A stretch of DNA of 64,000 bases from JAVBWO01 sp036677375 (GTDB lineage: Bacteria > Bacillota > Dehalobacteriia > UBA4068 > UBA4997). The stretch is from contig JAVBWO010000020.1 of the NCBI GenBank assembly GCA_036677375.1, positions 91,522 to 155,521 on the forward strand. The letters are read 5' to 3'. This document shows, piece by piece, positions 60,512 to 64,000 of the stretch (positions are counted from its first letter, which is position 1; every line of letters begins with the position of its first letter). The notes under the pieces are model-generated. The model was not told where the DNA came from. It did not search any database and worked only from the letters and a program-made list of their open reading frames with translations. The translations under genes and the position numbers were made by a program.

Positions 60512-61567
60512 ATGTACGATTATGAATTAACCAGTGCTTGCCTGAAAATCCTGCGGGATATGTTTATGCTGCAACCGGGTGAAACCGTTGCCATCACTTG
60601 CGATACCGAAAGCAACATGGAAGTCGTCGATGCTACGGCTCAGGCTACCGTTATCTTAGGTGGCAAGCCTTTGGTCTTAAAAATTGCCGCTCCCCGTGGC
60701 TGCGGCAAAACCGGTGACCCTGATGTGCCCATGGAATCCTTGGTAGGTGCCATCAAAAACGCTGATGCCTGGATCGAGTACAACAATGAATGGATCTTCT
60801 ATTCCACCACTTATGACCGGATCATTGATGATCCCGACCATAGACCCCGTTATCTGAACCTGTGCGGTGCTAATCCTGATCTGATCGTCCGTAATATCGG
60901 CAAAGTGGATAACGTCATGCTGGGCGAATTCATCACTGCTATCGAAGCTTACACCAAAGCCGGCAAACACTTCCGTGTTACCACGCCTGCCGGCACCGAC
61001 GTGGAATTTGACAACGCCCCCAACCGGGAATATGCCACCGCCGACGGCTTCGTCCGCAAAGGCGAAATCAAAATGTTCCCCGGCCAAATCAGCTGGGCTC
61101 CCGAATTTGATTCCATCAATGGCGTCATCGTCGTGGACGGCACCCTTACTCCTCCTTTCGGCAGGGTTGTCAATACCCCCATCAAATTAACCATTGAAAA
61201 AGGCTATATCACCAAGATCGAAGGGGAAGGCAGCGACGCTGCCGAGTATGCCGCCTGGCTGAAGGCCTTCAACGATCCTAATATGTATCTTTGCGCTCAC
61301 ATCTCCTACGGCTTCGGACCCAACGCTAAATTGTCCGGCGACATCGTGGAAGACGAACGGGTCTGGGGCTCCACGGAATGGGGCTTCGGTAATGTCGGTC
61401 CCCAATTGGTTTCCGATATTCCCGGCGGTATTCCCGCTTCCAGCCACTCCGACGGCATCTGCCTGAATTCCAGCGTATGGCTGGACGGCGTACAAATCCT
61501 GGACAAAGGCGCCATCGTCGGGCCTACGCCTGAAATCATTGCCCTTGCCCGCAAGCTTGGCAAATAA
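60512..61567 (+). CDS. NicX/M29-like metalloenzyme, copy 2
   Basis: The 351-residue protein is a tandem paralogue of the preceding gene, about 85% identical by eye, with one residue inserted near 221 (TPPFGRVVNTP). The metal-ligand motifs CAHISYGFG and SSHSDGIC are unchanged. The differences are scattered and conservative (SCDTESNM to TCDTESNM, MCLVGCTPEFMIRN to LNLCGANPDLIVRN), so both copies are probably active, perhaps on related substrates. Its ATG follows GGAGGTG with the same spacing as copy 1, showing that the ribosome site was duplicated too. Confidence 0.82.
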   Translation: MYDYELTSACLKILRDMFMLQPGETVAITCDTESNMEVVDATAQATVILGGKPLVLKIAAPRGCGKTGDPDVPMESLVGAIKNADAWIEYNNEWIFYSTTYDRIIDDPDHRPRYLNLCGANPDLIVRNIGKVDNVMLGEFITAIEAYTKAGKHFRVTTPAGTDVEFDNAPNREYATADGFVRKGEIKMFPGQISWAPEFDSINGVIVVDGTLTPPFGRVVNTPIKLTIEKGYITKIEGEGSDAAEYAAWLKAFNDPNMYLCAHISYGFGPNAKLSGDIVEDERVWGSTEWGFGNVGPQLVSDIPGGIPASSHSDGICLNSSVWLDGVQILDKGAIVGPTPEIIALARKLGK

Positions 61568-61579
61568 TATCGCATGTTT

Positions 61580-61613
61580 CTTTTGCCTGCGGGATTAATC
61601 CCGCAGGCAAAAG
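61580..61613 (+). terminator. Perfect palindrome after the second NicX-like gene
   Basis: CTTTTGCCTGCGGGA-TTAA-TCCCGCAGGCAAAAG is a perfect 15-base stem. No T-run follows, so it may be a partial terminator. Confidence 0.65.
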
Positions 61614-61662
61614 TCGCCACAAAAGATATCTATAAAAACAGCTTGGAGAAAGGGGCGGGGTC

Positions 61663-62898
61663 ATGGGAAAAATCGAAAAACAAGAATTAATGGCAATGGT
61701 TGCCGCCAGAAAAGATCAGATGGTTCAGGATATGATTGCCATGAGCAGCATCCCGGCCATCAATCCCAGGATGGAAGGAGCCGGCGAGTATCAGCGGATC
61801 CAATGGATTATCAATGCTTTAAAGCAAAACAAGGTTCCCTATGAAATTCTTGAGGTGCCTGACAGCGCGGTAGCGGAAGGCAAACGCTTAAGCATTTTGG
61901 TTAAAATGGCCGGTACGGAAGATACCGAAAAGACCTTGTGGTTCATTGCCCATGTGGATACCGTCAATACCGGCGACTTAAGCGCCTGGAAAACCGATCC
62001 TTTGAAACCGCAGCTGAAAGATAACTGTATTTATGGCCTGGGTGTGGAAGATAACAGCCAAGCGGTGATTTGTGCTTTGCACGCCGCTATCCTCATGCAG
62101 GAGACCGGCTTGCGCGCCAAATGCAATGTGGCTTTTCTCTTTGCCAGCGATGAAGAGACCGGCAGTCAATTTGGTTTGAAAGCTTTGTTGAAACAAGGAC
62201 TCTTCTCTCCTAAAGACGAAGCGGTGGTGCCGGACGGCGGCAGCCCCGACGGATCTTTTGTGGAGATCGCCGAAAAATCCATTCTTTGGACCAAATTTAC
62301 CGTGACCGGCAAACAAGCCCATGGCTCCATGCCACATTTGGGTATCAATGCATGCTCGGTAGGGATGCATTTCGCCGTGGAGTTGGAGGACACCTTAAAG
62401 CGGGTTTTTGCCTACAAAGACAAATTATTTGATCCGCCTTATTCCACCTTTGAATTAACCCAAAAATATGCCAATGTGTCCAGCCCCAATGTATTGCCGG
62501 GCAAAGACGTTTTCTGCATGGATATGCGCATCCTGCCCGTTTTCACGGTGGATGAAGTGTTAAAAGAAGTTGACAAAATCATTGCACGTTATGAATACGC
62601 TTATAAAGTAAAAATTGAATATGAATTTCCGCAACGGGTAGATGCGCCTGCTCCTACCAATCCAGACTCTCCCATTGTCCGGAAACTGGTGGAAGCGATT
62701 AGTGAAACCGGCGTAACTGCCTATTATGGCGGAATCGGCGGCGGCACTTGTGCCGCGATTCTACGGGAAGAAAATATCCCCGCTGTAGTATGGAGTACCT
62801 TGGATGAGCTGGCGCACCAGCCTAACGAATATGTGATTATTGACAATATTGTAAAAGATACGGGGATCTTTCTTTCCACAATCTTAAAATATTGTTAA
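61663..62898 (+). CDS. M20-family peptidase/deacylase (ArgE/DapE-like)
   Basis: This 411-residue cytosolic zinc hydrolase has the M20 motifs WFIAHVDTVNTGD (first metal ligand), GLGVEDNSQAVICALHA (bridging Asp), ASDEETGSQFGLKAL (catalytic Glu pair), and VPDGGSPDG. The lid-dimerisation domain follows at about 200-310 and the final metal-ligand segment is near IGGGTCAAIL. It probably hydrolyses an N-acyl amino acid, a dipeptide or a carbamoylated intermediate produced in this catabolic cluster. The exact substrate is not visible. Confidence 0.9.
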   Translation: MGKIEKQELMAMVAARKDQMVQDMIAMSSIPAINPRMEGAGEYQRIQWIINALKQNKVPYEILEVPDSAVAEGKRLSILVKMAGTEDTEKTLWFIAHVDTVNTGDLSAWKTDPLKPQLKDNCIYGLGVEDNSQAVICALHAAILMQETGLRAKCNVAFLFASDEETGSQFGLKALLKQGLFSPKDEAVVPDGGSPDGSFVEIAEKSILWTKFTVTGKQAHGSMPHLGINACSVGMHFAVELEDTLKRVFAYKDKLFDPPYSTFELTQKYANVSSPNVLPGKDVFCMDMRILPVFTVDEVLKEVDKIIARYEYAYKVKIEYEFPQRVDAPAPTNPDSPIVRKLVEAISETGVTAYYGGIGGGTCAAILREENIPAVVWSTLDELAHQPNEYVIIDNIVKDTGIFLSTILKYC

Positions 62899-62914
62899 GC
62901 ATTGCCTGTTCTTA

Positions 62915-62959
62915 AAGCAAAAAACCTGTTGGAGAAAATACTTCACAGGTTTTTTGCTT
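62915..62959 (+). terminator. Terminator after the M20 peptidase
   Basis: AAGCAAAAAACCTGT pairs perfectly with ACAGGTTTTTTGCTT around a 15-base loop. Confidence 0.85.
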
Positions 62960-63025
62960 GATAGGCAGAAAATAGGGAATATTCGCTAAAATTCCATTGA
63001 TGAAAATATGGGAAGGGGATACAAT

Positions 63026-63562
63026 ATGGAACTAAAACAGGCCATTATGGAAAGACGCAGCGTCAGGAAATACAGCCAGGATCCGATCCCCCAGGAGATT
63101 ATGACTCAGATTATGGAACTGGCGCTTTACGCCCCAACTGCCAGTAATATGCAGGCATGGAACTTTGTTGTGATCAGCGACGCCGATCAAGTCTCCAATA
63201 TGAAGAAATTTTCCCCCGGCATGGTCTTTAATCCCACTGCCGTGGTGGTCATCGGGATCGAGCAGGCCAGGGCAGAGGCAAAGGGTGGCCCCATCGCTTT
63301 GCGGGAGCTGATGTATTTTGACGCCGGTATCGCGGCGGACACCATCGCTTTGGCCGCTTTGGAATTTGGCGTCGGCAGTTGTATTGTTGCTTCCTTTAAT
63401 AAGGCGGCCATCGCTTCTTTGGTGGGTTTCCCGGACGATGTGAAGCCTCTTTTGATGGTAGCCTTAGGCTATGCCGAAAAGATTCCCAAGCGTCCCAAAT
63501 TCCGGCTTCCCGAAGAAGTAGTGTTTTACGAAACTTATGGCAGGCAGGTGAATTCAAAATGA
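63026..63562 (+). CDS. Nitroreductase-family flavoprotein
   Basis: The 178-residue protein has the nitroreductase FMN-binding start (AIMERRSVRKYSQDPIP), APTASNMQAWNFVVI and the DAGIAADTIALAALEFGVGSC core. Short members such as this reduce quinones, nitro groups or enamide-like compounds using NAD(P)H. ATG 63026 follows GGGAAGGGG; the frame opens at 63008 without a site. It overlaps the next gene by four bases (ATGA). In this cluster it may reduce a ring intermediate. Confidence 0.88.
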   Translation: MELKQAIMERRSVRKYSQDPIPQEIMTQIMELALYAPTASNMQAWNFVVISDADQVSNMKKFSPGMVFNPTAVVVIGIEQARAEAKGGPIALRELMYFDAGIAADTIALAALEFGVGSCIVASFNKAAIASLVGFPDDVKPLLMVALGYAEKIPKRPKFRLPEEVVFYETYGRQVNSK

Positions 63563-63843
63563 CCGAACCGTTATCCATCCAGGATAAAAAACAGCTTGAC
63601 GATACCATGAGTTATCTTTTAAGCAGCGCCAGGAGTTATGTGGATGAACCCAGGCATTATATCCCCATTCGATTATTGGAAGGTGTTTACGGTATTTTAA
63701 ACGTCTTGGCGCGGCAGGAGGAAAAATATCAATGGCTCTTGGACCAGGTGGAAACAGCGAAAGGCCTGCCCTTATTCGATGAAGAAGAGTACTTGGAAAC
63801 CATGGACGCTATCTTAAAGGAATGGGCTAAACGGGTATTATAA
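63559..63843 (+). CDS. DUF6092-like small helical protein
   Basis: This 94-residue protein is helical, with SYLLSSARSYVDEPRHY and IRLLEGVYGILNVL followed by an acidic C-terminal half. It resembles DUF6092-type proteins (by memory), which are found beside nitroreductases and catabolic genes; function is unknown. It overlaps the nitroreductase by four bases, so the two are translationally coupled and may act together. Confidence 0.7.
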   Translation: MTEPLSIQDKKQLDDTMSYLLSSARSYVDEPRHYIPIRLLEGVYGILNVLARQEEKYQWLLDQVETAKGLPLFDEEEYLETMDAILKEWAKRVL

Positions 63844-63936
63844 CATTCTATCATTCTATACATTTACAGTGCCTATAAGAACCAAAAAGAAGGAGGCAGC
63901 CCGGCTTGCGGGAACGGGAGAGCCGGGCGCAGGGAA

Positions 63937-64000
63937 ATGAGGATCAGAAAGAGCTTTCATACGATAGACACCCACACAGAAGGGGAACCGACCCGTACGG
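63937..64000 (+). CDS. Proline racemase-family protein (partial, N-terminus only)
   Basis: The last 64 bases encode MRIRKSFHTIDTHTEGEPTRT, the invariant start of proline racemase/4-hydroxyproline 2-epimerase/3-hydroxyproline dehydratase proteins (HxIDxHTxGEPxR). The ATG follows GCAGGGAA. The rest of the gene lies outside the window. It belongs to the same operon direction as the NicX-like, M20 and nitroreductase genes and hints at proline-type substrates. Confidence 0.85.
   Translation, partial: MRIRKSFHTIDTHTEGEPTRT

Overview
The window comes from the chromosome of an anaerobic, endospore-forming, motile member of the Firmicutes, most likely class Clostridia. The supporting genes are a CwlJ/GerQ spore germination pair, a [NiFe] hydrogenase, NiaR-controlled NAD synthesis, CheC/CheD, surface-layer (SLH) proteins, Ku/LigD repair, and a selenocysteine-containing reductase subunit of the Stickland type. 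Genus cannot be fixed from the sequence alone. Most genes are separated by strong hairpin terminators and preceded by recognisable sigma-A promoters.

Layout. 1-854 (minus): start of a hydrogenase operon (cytochrome b5-like protein, then hydrogenase small subunit, cut by the window edge). 1032-1864 (plus): cwlJ-gerQ. 2120-5855 (minus): a UroD-type methyltransferase followed by metN-metI-metQ. 6212-9755 (minus): nadA-nadB-nadC-niaR with a likely NiaR operator on its promoter. 10271-13282 (plus): an AraC/GyrI regulator, then a probable sigma-D-driven unknown gene and cheC-cheD. 13583-16726: an SLH-anchored subtilisin. 17021-24095: a membrane protein, cysK, and a locus of XRE-cupin regulator, GrdB-like selenoprotein, GrdE-like protein and amino-acid permease. 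24577-33535: htpG behind a CIRCE element, a zinc-ribbon membrane protein, a patatin lipase, an RluA pseudouridine synthase, an OPT transporter with a P1 peptidase, and a nitroreductase. 33820-33895: tRNA-Lys(CTT). 34122-36276 (minus): a DUF1538 membrane protein with a double PII-like protein. 36801-40162: a standalone ATP-cone protein, Ku, LigD and small membrane proteins. 40163-51107: a long leader and a 3294-residue SLH surface protein. 51108-53672: an AT-rich gap without convincing genes. 53673-64000 (plus): a catabolic island of dipeptide-type ABC transporter without binding protein, PucR regulator, two tandem NicX/M29-like metalloenzymes, M20 peptidase, nitroreductase, a DUF6092-like protein and the start of a proline racemase-family gene.

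The most interesting region is 19144-24095. An in-frame UGA at 20818-20820 lies in a GrdB-type U-G-T-C-T-R-C-G motif, followed by a good hairpin. Its GrdE-like partner lacks cysteine at the position where I expect the pyruvoyl-forming residue, and no grdA, grdC or grdD is present. This suggests a selenium-dependent reductase of unknown substrate distinct from glycine, betaine or sarcosine reductase. Second in interest are the PucR/NicX-like island and the DUF1538/double-PII pair.
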